This document shows positions 47,374-59,800 of a stretch of 64,000 nucleotides of DNA, piece after piece. The stretch lies in the NCBI GenBank assembly GCA_023333565.1, contig JAJKFH010001865.1, positions 5,642,001-5,706,000 on the forward strand, given 5' to 3'. The DNA comes from Puffinus mauretanicus (Eukaryota > Chordata > Aves > Procellariiformes > Procellariidae). A program made the position numbers and the translations under genes. The notes under the pieces were generated by a model. The model was not told where the DNA came from, searched no databases, and saw nothing but the letters and a program-made list of their open reading frames with translations. Position 1 is the first letter of the stretch; every line of letters begins with the position of its first letter.

Positions 47374-50300
47374 GTAACTTTAAAAAATACGTTGTAAAAA
47401 AGAATGTAAAGAAGATAAAAAATGCCTGAGAATTTTAGAAGTTATTTTATTTTTTTCCAAATGAGTAATATGTTTTGAAGAATTATTTGTATTTAGTGAA
47501 AAAGAGAACTAACCAATGAAAAGAGAGCTAGGTACTGAGTATGCCCAGATAAACATATCTATGCTTTTGTTCCCGAATTTACATTTTTGGTCTTTTGTAG
47601 AAATGATGAGTTTAAAGGCAAAACCAATCAGCTTCGACACTTTTTGTCGTATAAAGCAGGACTTATTTTACTCACAATGGTATTAAATCTGGGTTTTTCT
47701 GTGCAGTTAAAAGACAACTTATGATTATTAGAGAAGAAATGGCAAAAAAAAAAAGATTAGTGGTGAATTAGACATTTTACTAGTTGTTTTTGGAATAACA
47801 AGTTTTGAGGCTCTTCAGCTTTCCTACTTATATTTTTGTGGAATAGTCTTTCTGTTCTTTGTCACAACTTTCTTATCTCTACTTCAAAATAATACCATCT
47901 TTAGAATATGTTATTCACTACTTGCTTAATGTGTTATAAAGTCTTATATTGCAACCTGGTTCTGTCTAAATGATCATCTACTGAAGGGAAGCATTTAAGA
48001 ACATGATTAATTCTAACCATTGTAAAGTTCCATTGCCAGAGTTCCATGTTTATGTTGAATCACGGCTGAAAGCAAAATACATTATCGTCTGATTATATTC
48101 ACAGATGAATAGCCTATTGTTTTTGAAATATGTAAAATTAAATTGTTAGTCCTTCTGCCCTAACTTCTAAGAGAATCATGCTTATTCATCATTGCTGCTA
48201 TTTAAACACTTAAATCTAATTTGATTCACGTATAGAGTACAAAGACATAGTTTAACATGCTAAAATGTGAGAAATGTGATTAGAAAGTGGATGAGTTAGG
48301 AAGGTAAGATAAAGATCACAGTAATTGGATAACTAACAATTTTTTAAAACCTAGAGCATCCCATATATTTACAGTAACCCCCTGTATCCAGTAAGAAGAG
48401 CGTTAAAACTAGCACGAATTTTTACCTCAATATTCAACATAAAGATCTCTTTCTTACAAAGAATAAGTTGCTATAAAAGAATAAGTCTGGAGGTTGGAGT
48501 GTGTTTTGACCCTTTCCATTTGCCACACTTAATCAGTAAATGCTCTATTGTTTAGAGGCTAAATTTGTGTTGCGCTGCTGATGTCTGAGGGTGTCTCATT
48601 CTCTGATCATTAAAAATATGACAATTGTTCCCTTTCATACCTGGTTTTCCCATCCACAGAAATAAAGATGATGGTTTGTGCCCAGTCACATCAGGATGAG
48701 GAATCCGTGTGCAGGTGAGGAATGTGCTTTGACCCCAAAGCGTAGAAACACATGTATGCCACAGTGCAGACATTTCTTGAATGAGTTCTTCTTTGTATTA
48801 GTAATTTAGCTCTCTGTGGTACTGCAGTATAACTTTTTACTAGCTTTTGTATGCTTGCATGTGTAACAAAATGTCCCTTGTTGGAATATTGACCTCTAGA
48901 TCTAGCAGCTGGGATCCTATTACTTCAGCTAAGAGTGTCCACTCTGTTAGGCTGTATTTTTTGTTCTGGTACCAAAGTTAGAAAAAGAGCCACAATAAAG
49001 TTTACTTCCCTTTACAGCACACTTTCATGATTAGCATTTAAGTCCTCTTTAGGTCTGTATTAAATTCCTTTACCTCCTGTTTTATCTCTTTGTTACAGGT
49101 TCCCTATAATATATCGTGCATTTAGATTTTAATGTAGAATAATCTTTCTGCAATTTTAAAGTATGGCTACAAAACAGCCTGACACACCATTCAATGTGTT
49201 TCTCATAAAATAATTTTAAGGAAAAGAGAAGAAGCTAAGCAAAATTTACCAGTCTTGCAGAACACACCAGTGGCTAGCATTATCACCTGTGCTTTTCTTT
49301 GAAAAGTTCTTGGTCAAGAGCAGATTATTTTGCAGCCAGAAGATGCATCTAGGGACTCCCTTCAATTTTATAGAAATATACTTCCTCACACCTACTCAAA
49401 GTGAAACTTCACTAGACAATAATCCCACCTCCATTTGTAGAAAAGAATTAGTTACGGTCTTTTCAACTACACTGACAATGATAGAATGTAATACAATATT
49501 GCCTGATTTAACAGCTGGTAATTTTATGCCATACTTTTGGCTTTACAGAATCCTCGGTACTGCTTTCTGCTTACAGTATTTATGAATGTTCTAATATTCA
49601 TTCAAGTATGTTTTTTACAAAATAGAATAATTTTTAAAATGTACTCCTCCCCTTTTTTGTGCGTTTTACTTTATAATATTTTGTAGAAGGAAAAATACAT
49701 TTCATGATGTTTATTTAAATACAGATGTAAAATTTAGCTAAGAAATAAAAAGAATAAAATTAAAAAATTACTGCTTTCTTCAATTGTCAGGTGGTTAAGG
49801 TGTTCTACCATTCACTCTCTCTCAGATTCTTTGTTAGCAAATACATTATGTGACCATCTGAGAATCCTCCTAAAAGGCAAAAGGATGCGTTTTGCCAAAT
49901 AGATTAGCTGCTGGGATAGATTTTTCTGAGCGTTGCAAAAATGGAAATAAGTGAGTTCCCCCAGGTGTTAATCAGCCAAACTAAACTGCTCACTTATATT
50001 ATCATGGCAATTAATTGTAGATATATTTAGAGATGACACTTGTTTAATAAAGGGTAGAACAGTATACTGAAGATAGTTCATGTTTGCAGGCCTATATAAT
50101 AAAACCAGTTGCTAGCAAAGATTGATGATTCCTGTCTTCATTTTTGAAAGTTTTGACTTAGCCTTTCAGGGCAATGGAGCATACACGTTTAACTAACATG
50201 TGCATACACATAGATATCAGATTCTACTGACTGATTGAAGTAGACTGCTAAAAAGTTCTGAGCCTTAATGTAAAAATATCTTTAAGCCAAAAACGCACCT

Positions 50301-51794
50301 AAAGAATTAAAAAGAATAAAATGTCTGCAGTTAACATTTTAAAATTTCAATATTGGGAAATACTATTCAATATTATTAAAATATTTCAAAATTTCAAAGT
50401 TTTTTTCACAAGAGAGAATCTCAGGATTATTGGTTTTTGTTCTTTCTTCATTAAGATCTTTGTATACAAACAAGGAGGAAAAAAAGGAAGGAAAAAAAAA
50501 ATTTGCATAAAAGTTGTGAGTAGTAGAAGAATATGAATAAGGAAAGATACATACTTCTAAATCAACTTCACCCTTCCCTACAGCAGTTTTTTGTATCTGT
50601 GGCTGGTTCAGCACTCACAGGAGTACTTCCTCTTTTCTCTGCTAGCATCATGGATTCTAGTTTTCTGGAAAAAACTTCTGATTTTGTAGACTCACAGCTC
50701 TAGCCAATTGCTTAGACCTCTGTCTCCTGATCCGAGGGCTTCTTTTTGTCCTGTTTTTTTGGGCATAGTTTTTTTTTTTTTTTCCTGGTGTTTAGGAGCA
50801 ACTTTTAATGTCATATACCAATTCTTGTGACAAATTCCATACATGTGGCACTGGATATTGGAAGCCCTGCAGTGTTACTGTTGTGTAGATCTAAAGGCAG
50901 ATAGTTAAAGGTGTATTAACACCCTCATTCAGGAAATTATCCCAGTTCAGTTAAGCTCATATTCAGTTAGCACTAAAGTTGAGATTTGAGAATGTACATA
51001 CAATTGAGTGCCTGCCTGCTTGTTTTCCTGAATAATGGTGATGTGCTGGCATCTCAGTGCATGCATCTTCAGCAATTTTCCTTTTGGAGTTTGATCCTCA
51101 CATTATAATAACACAAGTAGAGTTTTAAGTCATTGGGACTTATGCATGTTCTTATGTGTTTCTTTGAATTGGATGCAGGAAACAGGAATCAAATACATTC
51201 CTGATGTTAGACTCAGTGGAAATGACTGTTTGGGTGCATGTTTTAAAATGCTTATATTGTACATTGCTACAAAGTATGATAGATGCATATTATAACCGGC
51301 AATAAATATTTTTTGTATTCTTTCACAGAAATTCAAATAAAATATTTTTGTATTGTTAGTATAACATTAAATAATTTTAAGAGTGAAGGTACAAATATTA
51401 AAATGAAATTTGGAGGTTTTGTGTCTTCAGTGTTTTTGACCTTTTCTAATTCTTGTAGTAGATGTTTACTTTTGCAGCCGTTACATAAATGTTCTCTATG
51501 CAGGTTGAGAAATATGACTAAGTTGCTGTTTCTGTAATAACCATGGTTGTTTAATTTTCAAGAGTTTTATTATTTAATGTTTTACTAATATACCTTGTGC
51601 TCTTAATTTTAAAATATAATGTAAAACTTGCCTGATACGTAGAGAGTATGTGAAACCAGCAGTATACTCTGAAATTGACTTTAGATCATTAGTTCTAATG
51701 TTAACAGGATTCATATAAATTAAAACTATAAAAGACAATTTTAAATGAGTTATTTTTAAAAGACTAACATTTCTCTGTGCTCTAGAATTTTCAG
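47374..51794. other. Presumed intron between relic exons e and f
   Basis: AT-rich. A + strand open frame of 98 codons at 49289-49585 has no recognisable domain and no splice context that fits the gene. No repeat family was recognised. Confidence 0.45.
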
Positions 51795-51872
51795 GTCAAA
51801 GAAAATACTGAAAAACTACACAAACCAGTATCTGTCTTGTCAACAACAGAAAGAAGAACAGCAGTTGCCATG
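51795..51872 (+). pseudogene. STPG2: STPG2-like relic exon f (VKENTEK...STTERR), frame open
   Basis: The acceptor ...gaattttcag and donor ATG|gtaaga are both good. The 78-base exon is fully open in phase 0: VKENTEKLHKPVSVLSTTER followed by RTAVAM. It joins ...PADYQ of the preceding exon without changing frame. The STTER block is a usual element after the PG motif in this family. An alternative acceptor nine bases upstream (tgctctag, 51784-51785) would add NFQ. It is the only relic exon without a visible lesion, and being short that is not evidence of function. Confidence 0.6.
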
Positions 51873-52369
51873 GTAAGAAAACTTCTCAGATTACTATAAT
51901 TCCTCCATTGTTTTTAAATTATTGAATGAAAAAGTGTTGGTGGGGCCAATTTCTGGTGCATCTTAGCTCAGCTGAGGTAAAAAAAATTATTCTTGAAGAA
52001 TGTCCAACACTTATTTTTTATGTTGTCTACACAATGGTATCTGTGAGAATAACATCTAGCAAAATGGACGAAACTGCAAAGTACTTCAAAAAATACTTTC
52101 TTTTTCCTCTTTTGTAATATTGTTGTGTGTGGGTGTTGTTTTTTTTTTTTTTTACCACTGTGGCACACTGATCAGGTTTTTAGAACAGTGTGATCGTAAG
52201 GTCCTTTTCCTAACAATTACAATTTATTTAGAATGCAGCGTTGCACTTGTGTAGTTGCACCTTCTGGCATGGCATTGCATTTGTTAACAAAGCGTGTTAC
52301 TGGCTTCCATTCTGTGGTCTTTTCATCTGTCTCTAATCTCTACAGATTGCCTCCACATTCTCTCAATAT
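51873..52369. other. Spacer after relic exon f, nothing recognised
   Basis: Contains a T tract at 52139-52153. The C-terminal exons of the STPG2-like gene were not found here or further right. Confidence 0.45.
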
Positions 52370-52374
52370 AGAAT

Positions 52375-52906
52375 TGTCCTGGTATCGGCTGGGATAGAGT
52401 TAAATTTCTTCCTAGTGCTGTGTGTTGGATTTAGTATGAGAATAATGTTGATAACATACTGATGTTTTTAGTTGTTGCTAAGTAGTCTATAGTCAAGGAC
52501 TTATCAGCTTCCCATGCTTTGCCAGGTGCACAAGAAGCTGGGAGGGAGCATAGCCAGAACAGCTAGCCCAACTGGCCAACGGGGTATTCCATACCATGTG
52601 ATGTCATGCTCAGTATGTAAACAGGGGGTGTGATCCAGGAAGTAGTGATCGTTTTTTTGGGAATCAGTCGTTGAGTGGTGAGCAATTGCATTGTGCATCA
52701 CTCATTTTGTATATTCTATCATTATTATTATTATATATTATTATTTTCCCCTTCCTTTTCTGTTCTATTAAACTGTCTTTATCTCAATCCACAAATTTTA
52801 CTTTTCTTTTTTTCCAATTCTCTCCCCCATCCCACTGGGGGGGGAGGGGGCAGAGTGAGCGAGCGGCTGTGTGGTGTTTGGCTGCCTGCTGGGTTAAACC
52901 ACAACA
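52375..52906 (+). mobile_element. Solo LTR, avian ERVL type, sense orientation
   Basis: TGTCCTGGTATCGGCTGGG...GTTAAACCACAACA, 532 bp. It is the sense form of the family seen in reverse at 16224 and 56204, but of another subfamily: it has ATT repeats (about 52720-52743) and the block GTGAGCAATTGCATTGTGCA. Flanks AGAAT (52370-52374) and GGAAT (52907-52911) form a 5-bp duplication with one mismatch. The CRE-like site is decayed to TGATGTCA and the TATA box to TATGTAAAC. Confidence 0.85.
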
Positions 52907-52911
52907 GGAAT

Positions 52912-53991
52912 TATCTTTATTTCTAACACTTTATTTCTAACACAAATTGTTTTCCTGTTCTAGATTATTAAAATATATTAAGCACCTTTATATTCTGCAC
53001 TGTCAGCAGTCCTGGATAGCAAATATGAAAAGGTAATAGTGGGTAGATTACTACTAGTTGTGAGGAATCTTAAGAAACCATTGGTACATCTGAAGCAAAT
53101 AACGGAAACTTGGATGAGTTGTGAATGTTTAGGTCATGGGAAACTCTCAAGTTTCTAGGGAAGGCTTTATGGGCAAGAGCCATTGGTTCTGGTCCTTTGG
53201 GGCCCAGCTGTTACTTTCCTGAAAGGAATAGGAAGCCATGTAGCAGGGCAGAGTAGGCCATCTTGGGGAAATCGAAGTTTCTTAATCTCTCAGCTACCTA
53301 TTGTCTGAAATGACGTCTACCTTGGGTAGCTATTGTAAGGTTATTTTTCCAATTATTCTAATAAACAGCAGTACTGAAATTTTGGTCAGAAAATAAAGAT
53401 AGCTCTGGTAATTCGAATCAAATATCCCTTGGAGTCTAAATGCATGCTCTAGCTGCAGCATTGTTGCTATTTTTTTCTTAAAATATGTCAATACTTAGAT
53501 CTTCCTAATCATGAAAACTGTGTATTTTTATGCAGATGTTTTCCAGGAAGGAAACAGATTTCTGCTTTGAGATTTTGATTGTTACTGTGAAAGTGAGAAA
53601 CAAAATAATTTTAGAATTATGAAGAATACCTTGGCCCTTTTTTTTTTGGGTGGGGGGGGGGGAGCAGGGGGGAGTATATTTTGAATAAACCAATAGAAAT
53701 GCATTTTTCTCTCACTTCTTGCTGTCCATACCTGTTTCCCAGCCAATAAACTGAAAGATTGGCTTCCTTTTTGACTAATTTTGGATATGACAGCTTTAGT
53801 ATACTCGCTTATTAATCAGAAAAATTGTTATTTTATTGCATGAGAAACAATGAATCACTTTCTTGTGTCATATTTTATTATTGATTGAATTTTCTAGAGG
53901 TGACAAATTCTAGTACTTTTTTTGTATCTCAGACCTTTAACAGACAGCTTACTTGTATTTATATTTTGAACAGCTGCTTAAAAATGAAATG
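52912..53991. other. Spacer between two solo LTRs
   Basis: No gene recognised. A GC-richer stretch lies at 53140-53290, and a G-rich tract (TGGGTGGGGGGGGGGGAGC type) at 53648-53672. Confidence 0.45.
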
Positions 53992-53996
53992 TCTGG

Positions 53997-55074
53997 TGTA
54001 CTGGGTTTGCGTGGCCAGGTTTTGGTATCAGGGGAGCTACAGGAGTGGCTTCTGTGAGAAGCTACTAGGAGCTTCCCCCATGCCCAATAGAGCCAATGCC
54101 AGCCAGCACCAAGGCCAAGCCCGTCTGTGATGGTGGTAGCGTCTCTGCGATAACACATTTAAGAAGGAGAAAAAACTGTTGCACAACAGCAGCTGGAAGA
54201 GAGGAGTGAGAATATGTGAGAGGAACAGCCCTGCAGGCACCCAGGTCAGTGAAGAAGGAGGGGAGGAGGTGCTCCAGGCGCCAGAGCAGAGATTCCTCTG
54301 CAGCCTGTGGTGAAGGCCATGGTGAGGCAGGCTGTCCCCTGCAGCCCATGGAGGTTAATGATGGAACAGATACCCATCCTGCAGCCTGTGGAGGACCCCA
54401 CACTGGAGCAGGTGGATGCACCCAAAGGAAGCTGTGACCCTGTGGAGAGCCTGCGCTGGAGCAGGCTCCTGGCAGGACCTGTGGATCCGTGGAGGGAGGA
54501 GCCCACGCTGGAGCAGGTTTGCTGGCACGATCTGTGACCCTGCGGGGGACCCACGCTGGAGCAGTTCTTGAAGGACTGCTCCCCATGGAAGGGACCCTCC
54601 AAACTGCTGGAGCAGTTCGTGAAGAATTGCAGCCCGTGGGAAGAACCCAGGTTGGAGAAGTTCATGGAGGACTGTCTCCAGTGGGAGGGATCCCATGCTG
54701 GAGCAGGGGAAGAGTGTGAGGAGGAAGGAGTGGCAGAGACAACCTATGATGAACTGACCACAACCCTGTGCTGCTCGGGGGCAGAAGATAGAGAAATCAG
54801 GAGTAAAGAAGGGAAAGGTGAGGGGAAGGTGTCTTAAGATTTGTTTTTATTTCTCATTACCCTACTCTGATTTGATTGGCAACAAATTAAACTAATTTCC
54901 CTGAATTGAGTCTGTTTTGCCCATGACAGTAATAGGTAAGTGATCTCTCCCTGCTCTTATCTCGACCCACGAGCCTTTCGTTATATTTTCTCTCCCCTGT
55001 CCAGGTGAGGGGTGGGGGGGTGATAGAGCAGCTTGATGGGCACCTGTCATCCAGCCAAGGACAAACCCACCACA
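53997..55074 (+). mobile_element. Solo LTR of the long tandem-rich ERV family, complete
   Basis: TGTACTGGGTTTGCGTGGCC...AAACCCACCACA, 1078 bp, with a perfect 5-bp duplication TCTGG (53992-53996 and 55075-55079). A TATA-like CACATTTAAGAA lies near 54151. The end block TTGATTGGCAACAAATTAAA and the TATCTCGACCCACGAGCC tail are shared with the copy at 37356. The middle (about 54270-54715) is a degenerate minisatellite. Several overlapping open frames of up to 173 codons on both strands fall in that minisatellite and are not genes. Confidence 0.86.
54270..54715 (+). repeat. Degenerate minisatellite inside the LTR
   Basis: The core CCCACGCTGGAGCAG, with variants such as CCACACTGGAGCAG and CCATGCTGGAGCAG, recurs about every 50-65 bp with CTGCAGCC(C/T)GTGG spacers. 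The same core occurs in the 37356 copy with fewer units, so the array length varies between copies. Confidence 0.75.
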
Positions 55075-55079
55075 TCTGG

Positions 55080-56198
55080 CCATATGCAGTGGATAATTTT
55101 GTTGGTATCACTGCCACCTCATAGTATATCAGATCTATATAATGAAGTTCAGTGTTGCAACAATAATATTTTTGAATAAAATCATGCTTAAAAACCAATG
55201 TCAATAAAGAAATAAACCACTATAATAACATGTATACTTATTTTAAACTGTTATTAATACTCCTCATTGATAAATTATTCTTTATTGCTGTATTTTGTGA
55301 AGGAATGGATACATAAAGAATGAGAAATAATATTTCAGAACATTATTTCACCCTGTCATTATTGGTATGCATATACAAAAAGAAATTAATAAAAGATTAT
55401 TCTTGTTCTTGTGAAGGGTCAGTGGAGCAAATAATGCCAAATGTAATTAAAATAATATAATGCAAAATTACTTTGTGATATATAAAAATATTCTCTAAAT
55501 CTCCTTTTTAATTCAGCATATCTACTTCAAACAAAATCCTCGTGTTGCTGTTTAAAAAAAAAATCATTATCTCCTACATACTCTTACATATTATGAAAAT
55601 ATTTAACCCTGTATGTGCTGATAGCCTTTGAGGATTGACACATGGAAGTGTTATTTCTTGTTTTTGGCTAAATAATGTAAATTATAGGGATGAATCTTAA
55701 ATAGCTGTGGGGATTTGTGCTGCAGGGCCTTCACTCAGCAAATAGTATCTGCATTGTAGTCGTTATGCTTGTCTAAGATTATACATCAGGCCATGCTTGT
55801 AGGAAGAGGAAAATGTTTTTTTTTAGAACAACAGATATAGCGTGTGTGTGTGTGTGAGGAGATATGAGAAGGGGAACCAAAGCTTTTGGGAGCTTGAGCT
55901 TCTGTGGGTGATGTTTAAAGAAATATTTTTCCAGGATGGTCACATTAAGGAGGACTTTCATACCTGAAAACTCATCTAATTTCTCCAGTTTAAATGAACT
56001 ACTCTAGTAAAAGGAGCTCTTTGTATGATTTTTGTGGCCCCAACAGACGCTAAGCCATTGAGTGTGTGTTGAAATGAATACGGTTACTCATGAAGTGAAG
56101 CACATTGAAGGTCTCTTTTACATAGGATTTCAGAATCTGCATGTTATTCTTTGCCAATACTCTACTTCTAAGTTTCATAAGTTCCAAATTTTTTGTGA
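55080..56198. other. Spacer between solo LTRs, with a GT microsatellite
   Basis: AT-rich, no gene recognised. A (GT)n run of about 8 units lies at 55842-55856. Confidence 0.5.
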
Positions 56199-56203
56199 AC
56201 CAT

Positions 56204-56800
56204 TGTCATGGTTTAATCCTGGCTGGGAACTAGGCACCATGCAGCCGCTTGCTCACTCTCCCCGGGTGGGATGGGGGAGAGAATCAGAAGAGTGAAAGTG
56301 AGGAAACTTGTGGGTTGAGATAAAGACAGTTTAACAGGTAAAGCAAAAGCCGTGCACACAAGCGAAGCAAAACAAGGAATTCATTCACTACTTCCCATCG
56401 GCAGGCAGGTGTTCAGCCATCGCCAGGAAAGCAGGGCTCCATCATGTGTAACGGTTACTTGGGAAGACAAAAGGCCATCACTCTGAACGTCCCCCCCCTT
56501 CCTTCTTCTTCCCCCAGCCGTATATGCTGAGCATGACGTCATATGGTATGGAATACCCCTTTGGTCAGTTGGGGTCAGCTGTCCCGGCTGAGTCCCCTCC
56601 CAACTCCTTGTGCCCCCCCAGCCTGCTCGCTGGTGGGGTGGGGTGAGAAGCAGAAAAGGCCTTGACTCTGTGTAAGCACTGCCCAGCAGTAACTAAAACA
56701 TCCCTGTGTTATCAATGCTGTTCCCAGCAGAAATCCAAAACATAGCCCCATACTAGCTACTGTGAAGAAAATTAACTCTACCCCAGCCGAAACCGGCACA
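56204..56800 (-). mobile_element. Solo LTR, avian ERVL type, reverse orientation
   Basis: TGTCATGGTTTAATCCTGGC...AAACCGGCACA on the + strand, 597 bp. It shares long blocks with the 16224 copy (CATCGGCAGGCAGGTGTTCA, CATCGCCAGGAAAGCAGGGC), so the two are the same subfamily, though its U3 part differs. Flanks ACCAT (56199-56203) and ATCAT (56801-56805) match at 4 of 5 bases. An intact TGACGTCA lies at 56534-56541 beside a TATA-like stretch in the - strand sense. Confidence 0.86.
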
Positions 56801-56805
56801 ATCAT

Positions 56806-59800
56806 GTTGTCTTCTGAAACCAAATCACATCCTTCCTGGAAATGTCATAGGCACACTTGCATCCACTAACTTACAGGGCAAGTAAGATAATTGCAGTCTA
56901 GCTTATAACTGGAGGTAACCTGCAGAAAGAGAATAGATTTGTGACTGTTTAATGCCTCACACCTGTGTCTGTGGAAACATGAATGCTTTTTATCTCTGTG
57001 TCTATTTTGGAGCTATTTAGAAAGGACAGTTCTCTTCACAATGCTTTCAGCAAACTAAAAATTAATCCAATTATTAAACTCTACCATGGATAAGAAGAAA
57101 GTTTCTGTAAAGTATGAACTATAAAATAAGCTGAAGTTGACAGATTTAATCCACTATGAAGCTGTAATCATGTAAACTGCTGGTAGACTGCCATTAAGCT
57201 ATTCACTGTATGCAGTACTCCTAAAGAGGACTTACTTAAATATAGTCTTTTATGGCCAGTAATACACCAGTATAGTCTACTGCGGATTCTGTCCTTTACC
57301 TAATTTTTCAATTTCCGTGCACCTGAAATGTATTGAGATTCATTAATTGCTTGGATTAAAAAAAAAAAGTAAAATAAATTCTTTAGAAAGTATTAAAACA
57401 TTTAAATCCATAGTTATTTTTGTTTCAATGATGTGGATACATTTTATTGTTGATATGTTTAAATGTCTGTCAAGTGTACATAACACAATATGAAGATGTA
57501 GTAATATGAAGATATGCGTTTACATTTTTTCTGTTTTATATGTAGCTGATGCTTTAGGAAATACTAATGTTTTTGGGAGATAGGGAATGTGCCTCTCACT
57601 TGTCTTTTACAGTATTCTCTATGATTCCTTTTCTATGAAACAGAAAAGAAAAAAAAATCAAACCCAAACCCTCTCTATCCTTGATAGTGAAAAACTTACA
57701 GGAAATGGAAAAAAAAAATTAACAGAATTCAGTAGCGACTTGCTATATATGTTTTAGATAGTAAACGTTAAAAGCATTTACAAGGTGTTGTACCTAATTT
57801 AAAACTATTTTCTTATTTCTTTACTTTTAGAAAGCCTTATAATATGAATGATAAAAACTGCTTTGTATTGTCCCTTGAAATTAAATGTCTTGCATGATGT
57901 TATTTGTATGTACCTGTTCTTATTTTGAAAACACACAATTTTATATTTTGAAAACTTAATGTATTCAAGTGTTGCATCTCTTACTGCTGGAAGTCTGCCT
58001 TCAGGGAACTGTGAAATAAACATCTGAGTTTTCTAACTGTGAAGGGTATGGTAAGACTGATCACTATCAAACATGTGCATCAGTCCTAATAAAGCTTTTT
58101 TAATGCTAAGGTCTTTTCCAGAGAGAGCCATCTAGAAATCCAGATAATTGAAATAGGGATCCCAGCTGCTTACAAATGTCTTGAAGCTTTGTATTCTCTT
58201 TCTAAGCAATCCTCTGGTAAGATTTCTTTAGCATATTAAAACCAATTGTCATTTTTTCATTATTTTTGGTTGACTTTATCTTAGAACTACTTTATTTAGA
58301 AAAACTAACAAGATAACTTTACTTATGACAGTGTATGATGTAACAAAACTGTAATTAGTATTTGAAAATACTGTCAACACATTTTTTTTTTAATGTAGTA
58401 GAAAAATAACGTTCTAGATACTGCTTTATGGAGCTAACAGCCTGATTTGAATTAAGCAACAGTAGGAACAGAAGTGCTCTAGAGGATGCTCTCTGAATTA
58501 CTAGTGGAGTTAAAGTCCATGAAAATGCAGAAGAACTTAGTTTTGCAGAACTCTGATTTTATAGTGCTTGATTAAGTCAAGAAGTACGCTAAACTCTCTT
58601 TCCTTTTCAAATAAATAAGGGATAAAATAAAGTGTCGGAAGAAATTATCAGAAAGAAAGCAAAGGCTGGTAAAGGGTTTTAGAGGAGAAAGAGAGAGGAG
58701 TCTCTAGTGAGGAAATATTCTAGACATGTAAAACAGCTTAATGTAAGACTCAGCCTTAGAAGGACAGAGGGGAAGAAACAATGATAGGGTGATAAGGATG
58801 AAATGAGATTGGAGAAAAAGAAACAAAAGGAAGTCAGGAAAAAAATTGGACTTGATTTACTGAAAAACAGGAAGGAAGCAAATGATGAAAAACAAACAAA
58901 AAGTTACATGATTTTAGTAGCAGTGTTTGGATCATATTTAATTATGAATCTGAAAGAAGGCAAGTGGAGGAATGTTGCTAGTAATGATAGAGAACATAGG
59001 CGGAATGTAAAAGACTTGAATTTTTTGTCATTTAGAATTCCAGCTTTGTTACTAATGAAGAAATAGAATGCCGAGCACTGTTTCTTAAAATGTTTTTCCT
59101 GTGCCAATATGGGAAGATTTTAACCATTCTGAGTGTGAAATGTGCATGCCCAAAATGAGAGTAAATACAATTCTGAAAACACTAAGATTTTTTAGTGTTG
59201 TTACTACTTTTTTTCATGTTAGTAAACCCCTTGTTTTATTAAAAATAACTGTTCTGTAACTTGAACTTTATTTCATTTTCAAGTTGTGAATGCATGTGAA
59301 AAGTCAAAGTATTAAAAATGAGAGTAGAAAATCTATAGCATTTTGAGTGATTTAGTAACTGGATTGTTTCTAGCTCTGTTCTCTCTGTAAGCATATCGTG
59401 CATAAGCAGTTAAGTGGCTTCTATTTGAAGGCTAAATAATTTTTACTGTATTGTCAGGATTATAGCTTTCATACTGAATCGTTAATAGAACCACTTCGGA
59501 GCCATATTAAAACTAGTGCGCACCATGTGCCCCAGTTAATTGAAGAGCTAAAAATTGCCGGGTTATTTTGTGTAATTCTGGGTTACTGATCAAAAGTTTT
59601 AATTTAGATTCTAAACCTACAATACAGAGATTCCAACTCAGTCTTTTGTATGACGTCTCTGTCTTCAAATAGGTAATGGATGTTTTCATTGCTTAAAGTA
59701 GCCGGTTACACTATGAAAAATAAAAAACTGGTTACAGTTGGTAGTGGCAAGTTTCCCATCTTTTGCTTCCATTTATCTGCATTTTCTTAATGTTGTATTG

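Larger units (their letters stand above)
4252..51872 (+). pseudogene. STPG2: STPG2-like sperm-tail PG-rich repeat gene, decayed; six relic exons seen
   Basis: STPG2 belongs to the SHIPPO/PG-rich repeat family, whose members are associated with sperm flagella and ciliary microtubules. Six exons in the same order and strand read as consecutive parts of one such protein, about 243 codons in total; from memory, human STPG2 is about 459 residues. Exon ends are GT/AG throughout. The junction 15010/17806 splits a Gln codon (CA|G) and keeps both frames. The junction 47373/51795 joins ...PADYQ to VKENTEK... in phase 0. Five exons carry at least one frameshift or stop, so no full-length product is possible as written. 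Very long introns fit STPG2. N-terminal exons, one exon expected between 17918 and 43420, and the C-terminus were not found. Family membership is fairly sure from the motifs. The exact paralogue rests on recalled family sequence. Assembly indel errors are the main alternative to true decay. Confidence 0.68.

Noticed and set aside
54065..54665. Overlapping open frames of 139 and 173 codons on the minus strand
   Set aside because: They lie in the minisatellite of a solo LTR, are open in several frames at once and have repeat-derived composition.
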